64,000 nt of DNA, from positions 1 through 64,000 of the forward strand of contig CBCTTQ010000003.1 in assembly GCA_965149945.1 (NCBI GenBank). Direction: 5' to 3'. The notes under the pieces are model-generated. The model had not been told where the DNA came from. It was given only the letters and a program-made list of their open reading frames with translations, and ran no database searches. Source of the stretch: JAHZFN01 sp965149945 (GTDB taxonomy: Bacteria > Bacillota > Dehalobacteriia > UBA4068 > UBA4997). This document shows, piece after piece, positions 48,874 through 57,709 of the stretch. Position numbers and translations under genes: made by a program. How positions within the stretch are numbered: position 1 is the stretch's first letter; the number at the start of each line of letters is the position of its first letter.

Positions 48874-50139
48874 TTAAATTTTGGCAAAAGCCTGTTCCAC
48901 ATCGGCTTTAATATCGTCAATATTTTCCAAACCGACAGACAGGCGAATCATACCGCCGTCAATACCCGCCGCCACCAGTTGCTCATCCGTCAGCTGACGA
49001 TGCGTCGCGGAGGCAGGATGTAATACGCAGGTTCTGATATCCGCTACATGCACTACGTTAGAGGCCAGTTTCAAATTGTCCATGAATTTAACCGCCGTAT
49101 CTCGACCGCCCTTGATGGAAAAAGAAATAACGCCGCTGGTTCCCTCCGGTAAATACTTCTCTGCCAGATGATGATACGGATCATCAGGTAAAGCGGGGTA
49201 GCTGACCGACTGCACCTTGTCAGACGCTTTCAGCAGCTGTGCCATAGCATAGGCGTTTTTACAATATTGGGGCATTCTGACCGGAAGGGTTTCCAACCCC
49301 AGATTCAGCAAAAACGCGGAATGAGCCGCGGGATAACAGCCGAAATCACGCATCAGCTGCATTCTGGCTTTGATAATATAGGCCATATTGCCGAATTCTT
49401 TGGTGTAAACCACTCCATGATAGCTGGCATCCGGTTCAGTAAAATCAGGAAATTTGCCGCTGGCGGCCCAGTCAAAATGACCGCCATCCACAATCACACC
49501 CCCGCCCTGCACAGCATGACCGTCCATATATTTGGTAGTGGAATGAATAACAATATCGGCGCCGAACTCAATGGGACGGCAGAGGATAGGCGTAGCAAAG
49601 GTGTTGTCCACAATCAGGGGCACTCCGTTTTTATGGGCGATATCGGCGAATTTTTCAATATCAAATACCGCCAAAGCCGGATTGGCCAATGTTTCCCCAA
49701 AAACAGCCTTGGTGTTGGGACGGAACGCTGCCTGAATTTCTTCTTCCGAGGCATCGGCATCCACCCAAATGCACTCGATACCCAGCTTCTTCAAAGTGAA
49801 GGAAAAGAGATTGACCGTACCGCCGTAAATAGTGCCGGTAGAAATAAAGCTGTCTCCCGCCTTGCACAGATTCAAAATGGAAAACAAAGAGGCAGCCTGA
49901 CCGCTGCTGGTCAGCATAGCGCCCACGCCGCCTTCCAAAGCGGCGATTTTCTGTTCCACCGCGTCGCAGGTGGGGTTCGCGAACCGTGAATACATATATT
50001 CCGTGGGCATATCAAACAAATCCGCGATATGTTCGGTGGAATCAAAACAATATGTCGTACTCTGCACAATGGGAACGACCCGAGGTTCTCCGTTTTTCGG
50101 CGTATAACCGGCATGCAGACATTTGGTTTCCAGTTTCAT
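48874..50139 (-). CDS. metY: O-acetylhomoserine aminocarboxypropyltransferase (sulfhydrylase)
   Basis: PLP enzyme of the Cys/Met metabolism family making homocysteine (or methionine) from O-acetylhomoserine and sulfide. The PLP lysine is in IHSTTKYMDGHAVQGGGVIVDGG; SSGQAASLFSILNLCKAGD and VDNTFATPILCRP are conserved. The 421-residue length and the GCYPAAHSAFLLNLGLETLPVRM segment favour MetY over MetB/MetC. The ATG at 50139 has AAGGAG ten bases upstream; a TTG at 50145 is the alternative. Its own promoter lies ~165 bp upstream; I see no SAM riboswitch in the leader. Confidence 0.93.
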   Translation of the reverse strand: MKLETKCLHAGYTPKNGEPRVVPIVQSTTYCFDSTEHIADLFDMPTEYMYSRFANPTCDAVEQKIAALEGGVGAMLTSSGQAASLFSILNLCKAGDSFISTGTIYGGTVNLFSFTLKKLGIECIWVDADASEEEIQAAFRPNTKAVFGETLANPALAVFDIEKFADIAHKNGVPLIVDNTFATPILCRPIEFGADIVIHSTTKYMDGHAVQGGGVIVDGGHFDWAASGKFPDFTEPDASYHGVVYTKEFGNMAYIIKARMQLMRDFGCYPAAHSAFLLNLGLETLPVRMPQYCKNAYAMAQLLKASDKVQSVSYPALPDDPYHHLAEKYLPEGTSGVISFSIKGGRDTAVKFMDNLKLASNVVHVADIRTCVLHPASATHRQLTDEQLVAAGIDGGMIRLSVGLENIDDIKADVEQAFAKI

Positions 50140-50303
50140 CAGCAATTCACTCCTTTGATCTTTCTAGCCGCGTTTTTTCGAATTCTCTTTCGATAAAGCG
50201 GCGGTTTTCGGCTTCTCTTTTCGCTCAGCTGTCCGCATTCCCCGCAAAGGAACCGCCAAACAACACCGCGAAAACTCCCGCTTTTATCTTTCATAACGCA
50301 TTT

Positions 50304-50333
50304 ATTGTACCTTTTTCCATGGCGGTTTGTCAA
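50304..50333 (-). promoter_or_regulatory. Promoter of metY
   Basis: Minus strand TTGACA (50328-50333), 18 bp, TACAAT (50304-50309). The ~155-base leader can form a long stem from GGCGGTT / AACCGCC arms, but it matches no riboswitch class I know. Confidence 0.72.
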
Positions 50334-50578
50334 TAGGACGAAGGGGCTCCGTCCACCGTGGGCGATATTACGCCGCCGGGACAATTCGCTAAAAGGCTCC
50401 TCGAAAGGATCCTTTCACCGTCGTGTTTCCTCCCCCTCCCCAAAAATCAAAGAACGACGGAAACACCTGTTTTCCTCCTTCATCACGTGTTTTTAAGCCT
50501 TCTCCCGAAGCAGCTCCGCGAAGACAAGCATTCTCCGACCGTCTGATACCGGAAAGTCAAGCCAAACCTACCTCGTGC
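50334..50578. other. Gene-free stretch between divergent promoters
   Basis: About 245 bases between the metY promoter and the DUF554 promoter; no gene, RNA or repeat recognised. Confidence 0.5.
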
Positions 50579-50607
50579 TGGACAACAAAAAATTTTTTTG
50601 TTACAAT
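50579..50607 (+). promoter_or_regulatory. Promoter of the DUF554 gene
   Basis: TGGACA (50579-50584), 17 bp, TACAAT (50602-50607) with TG one base before the -10 (extended -10). Confidence 0.75.
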
Positions 50608-50664
50608 AGATTCGGCTCGATGGCTTCCGCCGCGCCGAAAGGGAATCCGAAACGAGGTGAAACC

Positions 50665-51348
50665 ATGTTAGGCACACTGGTCAATTGCGGCGCCATTGCC
50701 GCGGGAACATTCATCGGTCTGCTCCTGCATAAAGGACTGCCGGAAAAAATCAAACAAACGGTAATGATGGGCGTTGCCCTTTGCGTGTTGTACATCGGCA
50801 TCAGCAGCAGCCTGGACGGCGAAAACGCCATTGTCGCCATTATCTCTGTTGCCGTAGGCGGCGTCATCGGCTGCCTATTGGATCTGGACGGCAGGTTGAA
50901 CCGCCTGGGAGATTGGATTGAGCAAAAATGCAAACCCGCAAACGGCGGCACAAGCACCGTTTCTGAAGCCTTTGTCTCCAGCAGCGTCCTTTTTTGCGTC
51001 GGCTCGATGGCTATTGTGGGTTCCCTCCAAAGCGGTCTGGCGGGCAATCACGAAATACTGTTCACCAAAAGCATTCTGGACGGCATTTATTCCGTTATTA
51101 TTACTTCCACCCTGGGATTCGGCGTGATTTTTTCCGTAGCGGCGGTTTTTCTCTATCAAGGCGCCATCACCATGCTGGCGCAATGGGTCGCTCCCTATTT
51201 GAGCGACACTGTCGTGGCAGACATGACCTGCGCCGGGTCTATTCTTATCATCGCGCTGGCTCTGAATCTGTTAAAATTAACGGATATCAAAGTAGCGAAT
51301 TTTTTACCCGCCATCTTTTTACCCATTTTTTTAACGCCCTTTTTCTAA
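50665..51348 (+). CDS. DUF554 (YdfK/YqgA-type) membrane protein
   Basis: Polytopic membrane protein of 227 residues with about six to seven helices. Family features are the start MLGTLVNCGAIAAGTFIGLLL, the FCVGSMAIVGSLQSGL loop and ILDGIYSVIITSTLGFGVIFS, and the C-terminal LKLTDIKVANFLPAI. The function is unknown; transport is likely. The ATG at 50665 follows CGAGGTGAAACC; the upstream frame starts inside the promoter. Monocistronic with its own terminator. Confidence 0.9.
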   Translation: MLGTLVNCGAIAAGTFIGLLLHKGLPEKIKQTVMMGVALCVLYIGISSSLDGENAIVAIISVAVGGVIGCLLDLDGRLNRLGDWIEQKCKPANGGTSTVSEAFVSSSVLFCVGSMAIVGSLQSGLAGNHEILFTKSILDGIYSVIITSTLGFGVIFSVAAVFLYQGAITMLAQWVAPYLSDTVVADMTCAGSILIIALALNLLKLTDIKVANFLPAIFLPIFLTPFF

Positions 51349-51406
51349 AATCTCATGGAATATGTTTTTGATAAATTCTTTCGAAATAGTTTTTTGATAT
51401 TTTTCG

Positions 51407-51447
51407 AAAAAAAGTCTCCCGGCCTTGTCCGCGGGAGACTTTTTTTG
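51407..51447. terminator. Terminator of the DUF554 gene
   Basis: AAAAAAAGTCTCCCG / CGGGAGACTTTTTTT with an 8-10-base loop (51407-51421, 51432-51446). It is symmetrical and may also stop the convergent WYL transcript. Confidence 0.9.
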
Positions 51448-51577
51448 CTCGGCAAAGCCGATTTTCTTTTACGCGGCGCGGCAAAGATTTTTTTTCCGCT
51501 TCGCGCGAGATCTCTTTTCGTCACGCGGCGCCGATTTCCGTAGCGAACGCCGCCCTTGTTTTTACACGCTTAGCCGT

Positions 51578-52588
51578 TCACTGAGAGGCATGCTTATCCA
51601 ACACGTTCCGCGCCTGCTCCGCGACCTTATGCCGTACCCAAAGAGGATCCGTCACCTGAATTTGGCCGCTGAATCCCATCAGCCACCCCAAAAAGCGAGG
51701 ACTGACCACAACCCGAACCACGGCACAAAAATGTTCCTTATCCATAGGCGAAAGGAAAACTTCCTGACCGAAGCGATCTACGATCACCCCCACCAGGTGA
51801 TTTCCGCAAACCATGCGCACCGTTTCTTCCTTGCCCGTGAACATACCGAAAAATTTCTTTTCGTAAACAGCCATATCCAAACGGTCAAATTTTCCCTGAC
51901 CCTGCCGCGGCGCGGCTTCCACTTCCAGATTCACAATCTTATCCACACGAAAATGTTTGATGCTGTCGACCTGCTCATCGTAGGCCAGCAGATAATAATT
52001 CTCATCATTCCAAGTCAAAGCCCACGGGCTGACCAAATAACGGCTGCCGTCTTTGCGCAAACGGCGCGTCAGTTTTTTGCCGCCGTGAAAATCCAACGCC
52101 CATTCCTCATAGGCAAAGGAAATCTTACGATTGGATGAAATAGCGTCGTGCAACATATCGATATTATAATAAATGCTTTCGTTTTCCGCCTTAATGCGAT
52201 TGGTGACATACACCTGCCGCTGCAACTGCCGCGCCTCATAGACACTGGCAAAAGCCTCCACTTTTTTGATCAATTCATTTGATTTTTTATAAGTAATAAA
52301 TTTGGAGCACTGAATGGCGTCCACCAACAACTTCAACTCCGGCAGCTGAAAGCGACGGTTAGCGATATAATATGCCGCCTTTTTACCCCTCCTCATCTCT
52401 ACATCCACTCCGTATTCCTGCAAAGCCGCGATATCATCATATACACTTTTCCGTTCGGCGGAGACGCCATATTTGGCTAATTCCGCAATCATTTCCTGCA
52501 TAGTGACGGCATGTTCGTCATCGGTTTTTTCCAAAAGGATTTGCAGCAAATACAAAATTTTCAGTTTTTGCTTGGGACTTTTGGCCAT
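51578..52588 (-). CDS. WYL-domain transcriptional regulator (DeoR-type HTH)
   Basis: 336 residues: N-terminal winged helix (KLKILYLLQILLEKT ... VSAERKSVYDDIAALQEYGVDVE, about residues 8-65), a WYL ligand-sensing domain (ISFAYEEWALDFHG...YLVSPWALTWNDENYYLLAYDEQ), and a C-terminal WCX domain. WYL proteins often sense nucleotides or nucleic acid and regulate stress, defence or repair genes. No defence genes are adjacent, so its target is unknown. The AT-rich promoter holds a 13-bp palindrome that could be its operator. Confidence 0.88.
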   Translation of the reverse strand: MAKSPKQKLKILYLLQILLEKTDDEHAVTMQEMIAELAKYGVSAERKSVYDDIAALQEYGVDVEMRRGKKAAYYIANRRFQLPELKLLVDAIQCSKFITYKKSNELIKKVEAFASVYEARQLQRQVYVTNRIKAENESIYYNIDMLHDAISSNRKISFAYEEWALDFHGGKKLTRRLRKDGSRYLVSPWALTWNDENYYLLAYDEQVDSIKHFRVDKIVNLEVEAAPRQGQGKFDRLDMAVYEKKFFGMFTGKEETVRMVCGNHLVGVIVDRFGQEVFLSPMDKEHFCAVVRVVVSPRFLGWLMGFSGQIQVTDPLWVRHKVAEQARNVLDKHASQ

Positions 52589-52681
52589 TTTACGTCTCCC
52601 CCTTCCCTAATCGTAACATAACAACCATATCCTTTTCCCATCCTGTTTTCTGTTCGCGCGAAAATTTTCAACAGCTGTTTT

Positions 52682-52713
52682 CTATATTATATAGTACACG
52701 ATATACTGTCCAA
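52682..52713 (-). promoter_or_regulatory. WYL gene promoter with palindrome
   Basis: Minus strand TTGGAC (52708-52713), 16 bp, TATAAT (52686-52691). The -10 lies in the palindrome CTATATTATATAG (52682-52694), a candidate autoregulatory operator. Confidence 0.55.
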
Positions 52714-52758
52714 TAAACAGGATTTTTCGTAAACTTTATGAAAAAAATTTTCGGGACG

Positions 52759-52787
52759 TTGACAAATAGAAGCAAATATGCGATAAT
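52759..52787 (+). promoter_or_regulatory. Promoter of terC
   Basis: TTGACA (52759-52764), 17 bp, GATAAT (52782-52787), about 15 bases before the riboswitch. Confidence 0.85.
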
Positions 52788-52798
52788 AACGATGATAA

Positions 52799-52885
52799 GT
52801 ATAAGGGGAGTAGCTTAAAAGCAATGCTGTCAACAGCCGATTTTTTAAATCTGGCAGTATTCTCCGTCGTTGGAAAGCAAGACCT
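52799..52885 (+). promoter_or_regulatory. yybP-ykoY (manganese) riboswitch
   Basis: The hallmark AAGGGGAGTAGC (52803-52814) is followed by GCTGTCAACAG and, at the 3' side, the CAAGACCTT segment that belongs both to the aptamer end and to the terminator stem. This is the yybP-ykoY pattern, a Mn2+ sensor that commonly controls TerC-family and other Mn exporters; terC follows directly. Confidence 0.9.
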
Positions 52886-52915
52886 TGTTATTTGAAAAAA
52901 TACCAAGGTCTTTTT
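52879..52915 (+). terminator. Riboswitch-controlled terminator before terC
   Basis: AAGACCTTG / CAAGGTCTT (52879-52887, 52904-52912), then TTTTT. The left arm is shared with the aptamer, so Mn2+ binding would favour read-through. Confidence 0.88.
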
Positions 52916-52980
52916 GATTGTCCGGAATTCTCCGCACAACCAAATAAAAAAGTTCAATCGGTAATCAGAATGGAGGTTTC

Positions 52981-53952
52981 TTGTTCACCATGGATCACGT
53001 AGTAAGACATTCCCTGAAATGGGTGGGCTTCTGGTTCCTGCTGGCCATGTGCTGCTGCGGCGGTATTTATCTGGCCCTGGGACAAGACTATGCCCTGCAA
53101 TTTTTGGGAGGATACTTGATTGAATACAGCCTGAGTATGGACAATCTCTTTGTGTTCATGACCATTTTCCTCTCCTTTAATGTACCGGTGGAATATCAGC
53201 ACCGCTGTCTGGCCTACGGTATTGCCGGCGCTATTGTGATGCGTTTCATCTTCATCCTGCTGGGGGTCTCTATCGTCAGCAGTTTTGAATGGGTACTGTA
53301 TATTTTCGGTTTTGTGCTGATCATCAGCGGTCTGAAAATGTTCAAAGGCGATGAACACGATGATAAAGATTTGCACGATAGCCGCGTGCTGAAAGTGATG
53401 CGGAAAATCATCCCCGTCACCGACCATTTCGACGGGCACAACTTCTTCACCAAAGTAAACGGTAAACGCTACGCCACCCCGTTATTGGCGGTTTTGCTGG
53501 TCATTGAGTCTTCGGATATTCTGTTCGCCATCGACTCCGTACCGGCGGCCTTCTCCATTTCCACCAATTTATTTGTTATTTATACCTCGAACATCTTCGC
53601 TATTCTGGGGTTGCGGCAGTTGTATTTTGTTCTGGAACACCTGCAGGAACGTTTTCAATATGTCAAATACGGCGTCGCCACTATCCTGACCTTCACCGGG
53701 GTGAAACTGGCATTGCTGATCGTCCATGTGGAAATTCCCATCCTCATGTCCATCGGCATCATCTTCGGCGTATTGGTGCTAAGCATCTTGCTCTCTATTC
53801 TACTCACCAAAAACAAACCCGTCCAACCCAGCACCCGCAAAACATTGGCACAGGCACATCGGGAAGCGAAAGAAAAAGCGGCGCTGGAAAAGGGTTCGGC
53901 GACACAGGCAGCCGCAGCGCAACCTTCCAAACAACCACAGCCAAAACCCTAA
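52981..53952 (+). CDS. TerC family integral membrane protein (Mn2+ exporter type)
   Basis: 323 residues, about nine helices. The TerC/Alx signature is clear: YLIEYSLSMDNLFVFMTIF (acidic metal-binding residues) and LAVLLVIESSDILFAIDSVPAAFSI. The C-terminus adds a cytosolic Ala/Gln/Lys-rich tail (~50 residues). TerC proteins export or handle Mn2+, some loading secreted metalloenzymes. The upstream Mn riboswitch supports Mn homeostasis here. I take the TTG at 52981, four bases after GGAGG; an ATG at 52990 is possible, but its spacing of 13 is long. Confidence 0.92.
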   Translation: MFTMDHVVRHSLKWVGFWFLLAMCCCGGIYLALGQDYALQFLGGYLIEYSLSMDNLFVFMTIFLSFNVPVEYQHRCLAYGIAGAIVMRFIFILLGVSIVSSFEWVLYIFGFVLIISGLKMFKGDEHDDKDLHDSRVLKVMRKIIPVTDHFDGHNFFTKVNGKRYATPLLAVLLVIESSDILFAIDSVPAAFSISTNLFVIYTSNIFAILGLRQLYFVLEHLQERFQYVKYGVATILTFTGVKLALLIVHVEIPILMSIGIIFGVLVLSILLSILLTKNKPVQPSTRKTLAQAHREAKEKAALEKGSATQAAAAQPSKQPQPKP

Positions 53953-53967
53953 TCACTGTGATTTTTC

Positions 53968-53997
53968 GACTCCACTTTTTTAGTGGAGTCTTTTTTT
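53968..53997 (+). terminator. Terminator of terC
   Basis: GACTCCAC / GTGGAGTC (53968-53975, 53983-53990) followed by seven T. Confidence 0.92.
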
Positions 53998-54126
53998 CGG
54001 CAATTCCTCCTGAGTCTCACCGCGCTGAAGCGCCTGCCCCGCTCTCAAAGAAATACTCCCCTATTTTTGCCGTGGTTGCCTCCCGCCCTTGCCCCAAGAG
54101 TAAAGGGATCTGAAAATTCTTTTCTA

Positions 54127-54163
54127 TAAAAAACCCTCTTTCCCGAAAGGAAAGAGGGTTTTT
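54127..54163. terminator. Terminator of the ybaK-acetyltransferase pair
   Basis: AAAAACCCTCTTTCC / GGAAAGAGGGTTTTT with a short loop; a strong symmetrical hairpin 36 bases after the acetyltransferase stop. Confidence 0.92.
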
Positions 54164-54198
54164 ATAGATCAAACAGCGACAACTGATTTTGACAATTT

Positions 54199-54645
54199 TT
54201 ATTGAAAATCCTTGATCATCTGTACATAATTTAAACGCTGGTAGCCCAGATTTTCATAAAGACGCAAAGCGCCTTCGTTGCCGGGTTCCACTTCCATGCG
54301 GATTCGTACCACTTCGTCCTGATAAGTTTCTTCCAAAAAGCGGAAAAACTGACGACCGATACCCTGACCACGATACGCTTCATCCACATAAGCCTCTTCA
54401 ATCCAGAGACAAATGCCGCCGGCCTCTGAAGAATAGTTTCTGGTAAGAAAGCTGTACCCGACAATTTTTCCGTCCTGCTCAAAAATATAGCCTTCTGCCA
54501 AAGGGCTGTCAGATACCATAATCTCGAAATTTTTGTCCATATACTCTTCCGGCACATCATGCAATACCGCCGGAGAAGAGAAAAACTTTCTGTTCATCAT
54601 CAAAAAATCCGTTTTGTCGGAAAGCATTACTTTTCTAAAATTCAT
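54199..54645 (-). CDS. GNAT family N-acetyltransferase
   Basis: 148-residue single-domain GCN5-type acetyltransferase. The acetyl-CoA loop is EEAYVDEAYRGQGIGRQFFRFLEE (R/Q-x-x-G-x-G/A pattern), followed by EPGNEGALRLYENLGYQR, the usual motif B. The substrate is unknown. The ATG at 54645 has ACAGGAGACAAAA upstream and lies 30 bp after the ybaK stop, so the two are probably cotranscribed. Confidence 0.88.
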   Translation of the reverse strand: MNFRKVMLSDKTDFLMMNRKFFSSPAVLHDVPEEYMDKNFEIMVSDSPLAEGYIFEQDGKIVGYSFLTRNYSSEAGGICLWIEEAYVDEAYRGQGIGRQFFRFLEETYQDEVVRIRMEVEPGNEGALRLYENLGYQRLNYVQMIKDFQ

Positions 54646-54674
54646 TTTTGTCTCCTGTTCTGTTTTCAACATCT

Positions 54675-55163
54675 TCACTTAACCGCATTCGTTTCCTGCC
54701 AGCCTTTGCACACATCTACCCAATCCAGGCTGTTGGCGTATTGTTCCAGCTGCGGACAAGTCAGCTCAATGGCGGAATTCCCGCTGCCGCAGGCAGGAAA
54801 CACCGTCTCAAAACGGCGCAGAGAAATATCCAAATACACCGGAATGGCAGGGTCAATGGCAAAAGGGCAAACACCGCCCACAGAATGACCGATCAAAGTA
54901 TCAACTTCCTCAGCGGACAACATTCGTGCCTTCATCCCAAAGCGGCTTTTAAACTTTTTATTATCGATTTTGGCGTCTCCCGCCATCACCACAATCAAAC
55001 AGCCGTCCTCCCGACGAAAAGAAAGGGTTTTGGCAATGCGCGCCGGAACACAACCCAGCGCCTCCGCAGCCAACTCCACCGTAGCGCTGCTGGAATCAAA
55101 CTCCAGCACCTGATCCTCCATATGAAACTGCCGAAAGTACTCCTTCACTTTTTCGATTGCCAC
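54675..55163 (-). CDS. YbaK/EbsC (prolyl-tRNA deacylase family) protein
   Basis: 162-residue YbaK-fold protein. Such proteins hydrolyse mischarged tRNA (Cys-tRNA-Pro in YbaK, Ala-tRNA-Pro in ProXp). Family sequence: ELAAEALGCVPARIAKTLSFR with the conserved lysine, LIVVMAGDAKIDNKKFK, and HSVGGVCPFAI with the GGxxP motif. The start is GTG at 55163 preceded by GGAGG. Upstream of the acetyltransferase. Specificity cannot be assigned from sequence alone. Confidence 0.9.
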   Translation of the reverse strand: MAIEKVKEYFRQFHMEDQVLEFDSSSATVELAAEALGCVPARIAKTLSFRREDGCLIVVMAGDAKIDNKKFKSRFGMKARMLSAEEVDTLIGHSVGGVCPFAIDPAIPVYLDISLRRFETVFPACGSGNSAIELTCPQLEQYANSLDWVDVCKGWQETNAVK

Positions 55164-55442
55164 TGTTTTTCCTCCATTACAGGTAAATTTGTACGGACAA
55201 CACCATTATTATCCGTGCAATATCACATACCCTACCATTATATCACATATTTACAGGAAAACAACCTTTTTTTCTTTTCCGATTTTTTACCTTTTTTACC
55301 TTGAACGGCGGCTTTCCTGCTCAATCCAATTCAAACAAAGCAAAACAATGCTCCCGGTCAACAAAAAGATTCCCACGGCACATGCCTCCCGCTGTTTTTT
55401 CTTGAATTATAGCAGAATACCTGTCCTTTAAAAGGGTCTTTA

Positions 55443-56774
55443 TCAAGTTGACGCTTCCTTTTCCGTTGTTTCGGATTTCCCCAACAAATGATTGATAAAT
55501 TGCTGCGCGGTACGACCGGAAATACCTCCATGGCGCATTTCCCATTGATCGGCCGCCAGCCAAAGCGCCTTTCCCGACAGCTTAACAGCAGGCTGGCGCG
55601 CGGCTAATGCCGACACAATCTCATGATATTCCTTGCGGTTGGGACTGCCGTAATTGATGGTCACCCCAAAGCGATCCACCAAGGATAATTTTTCTTCCAT
55701 GGTATCGGAGCGGTGTACCTCACCCACTTTTTCCATGTCCTCGCGGTCCCCCCAGGTTTCTTTGATCAAATGGCGGCGGTTACTGGTAGCATAAATCAGC
55801 ACATTGTCAGGACGGCTTTCCACACCGCCTTCGATAACCGCTTTCAGAAACTTATATTCCACCTCATACTCCTCAAAAGAAAGATCATCCATATAAATAA
55901 TGAAACGATAGTTACGGTTTTTGATTCCGGCAATGATGTCAGAAAGATTGCGAAATTGATGCTTGTAAATTTCAATCATACGCAACCCTCGATCATAATA
56001 TTCATTGACGATGGCTTTCATGCTGGTAGATTTACCGGTACCGCTGTCTCCATACAGCAACACATTGTTAGCCACACAGCCGTTGACAAAGGCTTCGGTG
56101 TTTTCCCGCAGTTGTTGTTTTTGCCGCTCATATCCTACCAAATCCGCCAACATGACCTTATCCATGTTATTGATCGGACAAAATTCCACCCCGTTTTCCC
56201 GCGGCTTGATGCGAAAAACCCGATTCAACCCGAACATCCCCACACCGTAATCCCGATAGAAATCAGTAACAATTGTAAAAACAGCCTGTTCATCGGGCGC
56301 CTGTTCGATTTCCCGACTGAGACGACGCACCTGTTCGCTGACATTCCGATTATACATGCGTTCTTTTTTAGCAATAGCCTGATAATGAGAAATCACTGAA
56401 AAACAATCAATGCTTAAATCCTGCTCAATGGGACGAAAATCGAAATCGAACAATTTTTTAAAAATCCGAAAATCCTTTTTGGCAAAAGCATTAACAGTGC
56501 CATTGCCGGCGCCTATCTTCTCACAGGTTAAACTAAAGGAATTTTCATTAGTAATCAGCAAAAAAGTCAGATAATTATGCCACAGATTTTCATCAAAACC
56601 AAAATCCGTTGCCAAATCCAGCAGACGTTTCATCTGTCGATAAATTCGCTTCACCAAATCCGCTTTTTGAGCGGTTTCATTATCCCAATCCTGAAAGATT
56701 TCCGACAACCGCATCAAAATGCTGTCTTCCCCCACATTGCTGTATAACAGCAACTTCGCGATATCCTGATACAT
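55443..56774 (-). CDS. DUF815 family AAA+ ATPase
   Basis: 443 residues: an N-terminal ~190-residue helical region of unknown role, then a AAA+ ATPase. Walker A is LLYGDSGTGKSTSMKAI, Walker B FIIYMDDLSFEE, sensor-1 VLIYATSNRRHLI; the basic HRSDTMEEKLSLVDRFG stretch is the DUF815 hallmark. The biological role of the family is not known; it resembles DnaC/ClpX-type ATPase modules. AGGAGAG precedes ATG 56774, 53 bp after rsmE, so it is probably cotranscribed with it. Ordinary composition, no sign of transfer. Confidence 0.88.
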   Translation of the reverse strand: MYQDIAKLLLYSNVGEDSILMRLSEIFQDWDNETAQKADLVKRIYRQMKRLLDLATDFGFDENLWHNYLTFLLITNENSFSLTCEKIGAGNGTVNAFAKKDFRIFKKLFDFDFRPIEQDLSIDCFSVISHYQAIAKKERMYNRNVSEQVRRLSREIEQAPDEQAVFTIVTDFYRDYGVGMFGLNRVFRIKPRENGVEFCPINNMDKVMLADLVGYERQKQQLRENTEAFVNGCVANNVLLYGDSGTGKSTSMKAIVNEYYDRGLRMIEIYKHQFRNLSDIIAGIKNRNYRFIIYMDDLSFEEYEVEYKFLKAVIEGGVESRPDNVLIYATSNRRHLIKETWGDREDMEKVGEVHRSDTMEEKLSLVDRFGVTINYGSPNRKEYHEIVSALAARQPAVKLSGKALWLAADQWEMRHGGISGRTAQQFINHLLGKSETTEKEAST

Positions 56775-56827
56775 AATACTCTCCTCCGTATTCTTGTCCG
56801 AGTTTTACTTCCGACCGTTTTTCCAAT

Positions 56828-57559
56828 CTAACCCAAATCCCCCCAGCGGTGCATCACAATAGCCACCACAGAGATAGCGGCGGTTTCTGTCCGCAAAATC
56901 CGCCGCCCCAAGGTTACTACTTGAGCGCCGCGGGCACGCGCCCGCGCCACCTCTTCTCGCGTCAGACCGCCTTCCGGACCAATCATTACCGCGGCGACGG
57001 CAGGCGCTTCCGCTGACAATACACTCCCCAACGTCTTTTCTTCCGCCTCTTCCCAAGGCAAAATCAAAGAAGCGCCGGGCGGCAGACAATCCAATGCTTC
57101 CGCCGGCGCGGCGACAGGCAGAATCTCCGGAACCTGCTGCCGTCCGCACTGTTTGGCGGCGGATTCGGCGATTTTCTGCCAGCGCTTTTGCTTTTCCAGC
57201 GCCTTTTCTCCTGTCAGACGTACCACACAGCGGCTGAACATCACCGGGATGATGGCTTTCACACCCAGTTCCACAGCCTTTTGAATCACCAAATCCATCC
57301 GTTCGCCTTTGGCGATGCCCTGAAGCAGATACAACTCCAGCGGAGCTTCGCTGTATTCTTCCACCTGCCGCAACAGGCGCACTGTGACAGTCCGTTGAAC
57401 CTCGATCACCAAAGCCACAAAAACCCGACCGTCACAGACAATTTCCAACTCGTCACCCACTCGTCCCCGCAAAACATGGGCAAAATGCTTGCTGTCCGTC
57501 TCTTTCAACGTCAGCTGATCACCCACTTGACAGGAACCTTCTATAAAAAACCTGCGCAT
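56828..57559 (-). CDS. rsmE: 16S rRNA (uracil(1498)-N(3))-methyltransferase
   Basis: SPOUT-class methyltransferase acting on helix 44 of 16S rRNA. N-terminal PUA-like part (MRRFFIEGSCQVGDQLTL ... HFAHVLRGRVGDELEIVCDG), then the SPOUT knot: RMDLVIQKAVELGVKAIIPV, and IGPEGGLTREEV plus LGRRILRTETAAISVVAIVM, the SAM-binding trefoil. The ATG at 57559 gives 243 residues, with AAGGAAGG upstream; the longer frame to 57616 is not supported. The usual neighbour prmA is absent; DUF815 follows. Confidence 0.95.
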   Translation of the reverse strand: MRRFFIEGSCQVGDQLTLKETDSKHFAHVLRGRVGDELEIVCDGRVFVALVIEVQRTVTVRLLRQVEEYSEAPLELYLLQGIAKGERMDLVIQKAVELGVKAIIPVMFSRCVVRLTGEKALEKQKRWQKIAESAAKQCGRQQVPEILPVAAPAEALDCLPPGASLILPWEEAEEKTLGSVLSAEAPAVAAVMIGPEGGLTREEVARARARGAQVVTLGRRILRTETAAISVVAIVMHRWGDLG

Positions 57560-57611
57560 ACATTTCCTTCCTTTCGCAGAACCACCCCAAAGGCACTTTT
57601 CGTATGGCTCT

Positions 57612-57640
57612 ATCATAGCACAAGAGCCTTTTTTTGTAAA
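57612..57640 (-). promoter_or_regulatory. Promoter of rsmE
   Basis: Minus strand TTTACA (57635-57640), 17 bp, TATGAT (57612-57617). Confidence 0.75.
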
Positions 57641-57651
57641 TCAAGTTCAAT

Positions 57652-57684
57652 AAAAAGAACGGCCGCCAAGCGTCCGTTCTTTTT
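57652..57684 (-). terminator. Terminator of the ftsEX operon
   Basis: AAAAAGAACGG / CCGTTCTTTTT (57652-57662, 57674-57684), 25 bases after the S41 protease stop; symmetrical. Confidence 0.9.
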
Positions 57685-57709
57685 GATTATTCAATGGAAT
57701 TCCACGTCC

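Noticed and set aside
50140..50300. Possible SAM riboswitch before metY
   Set aside because: The leader can fold, but none of the SAM-I or SAM-II core elements are found.
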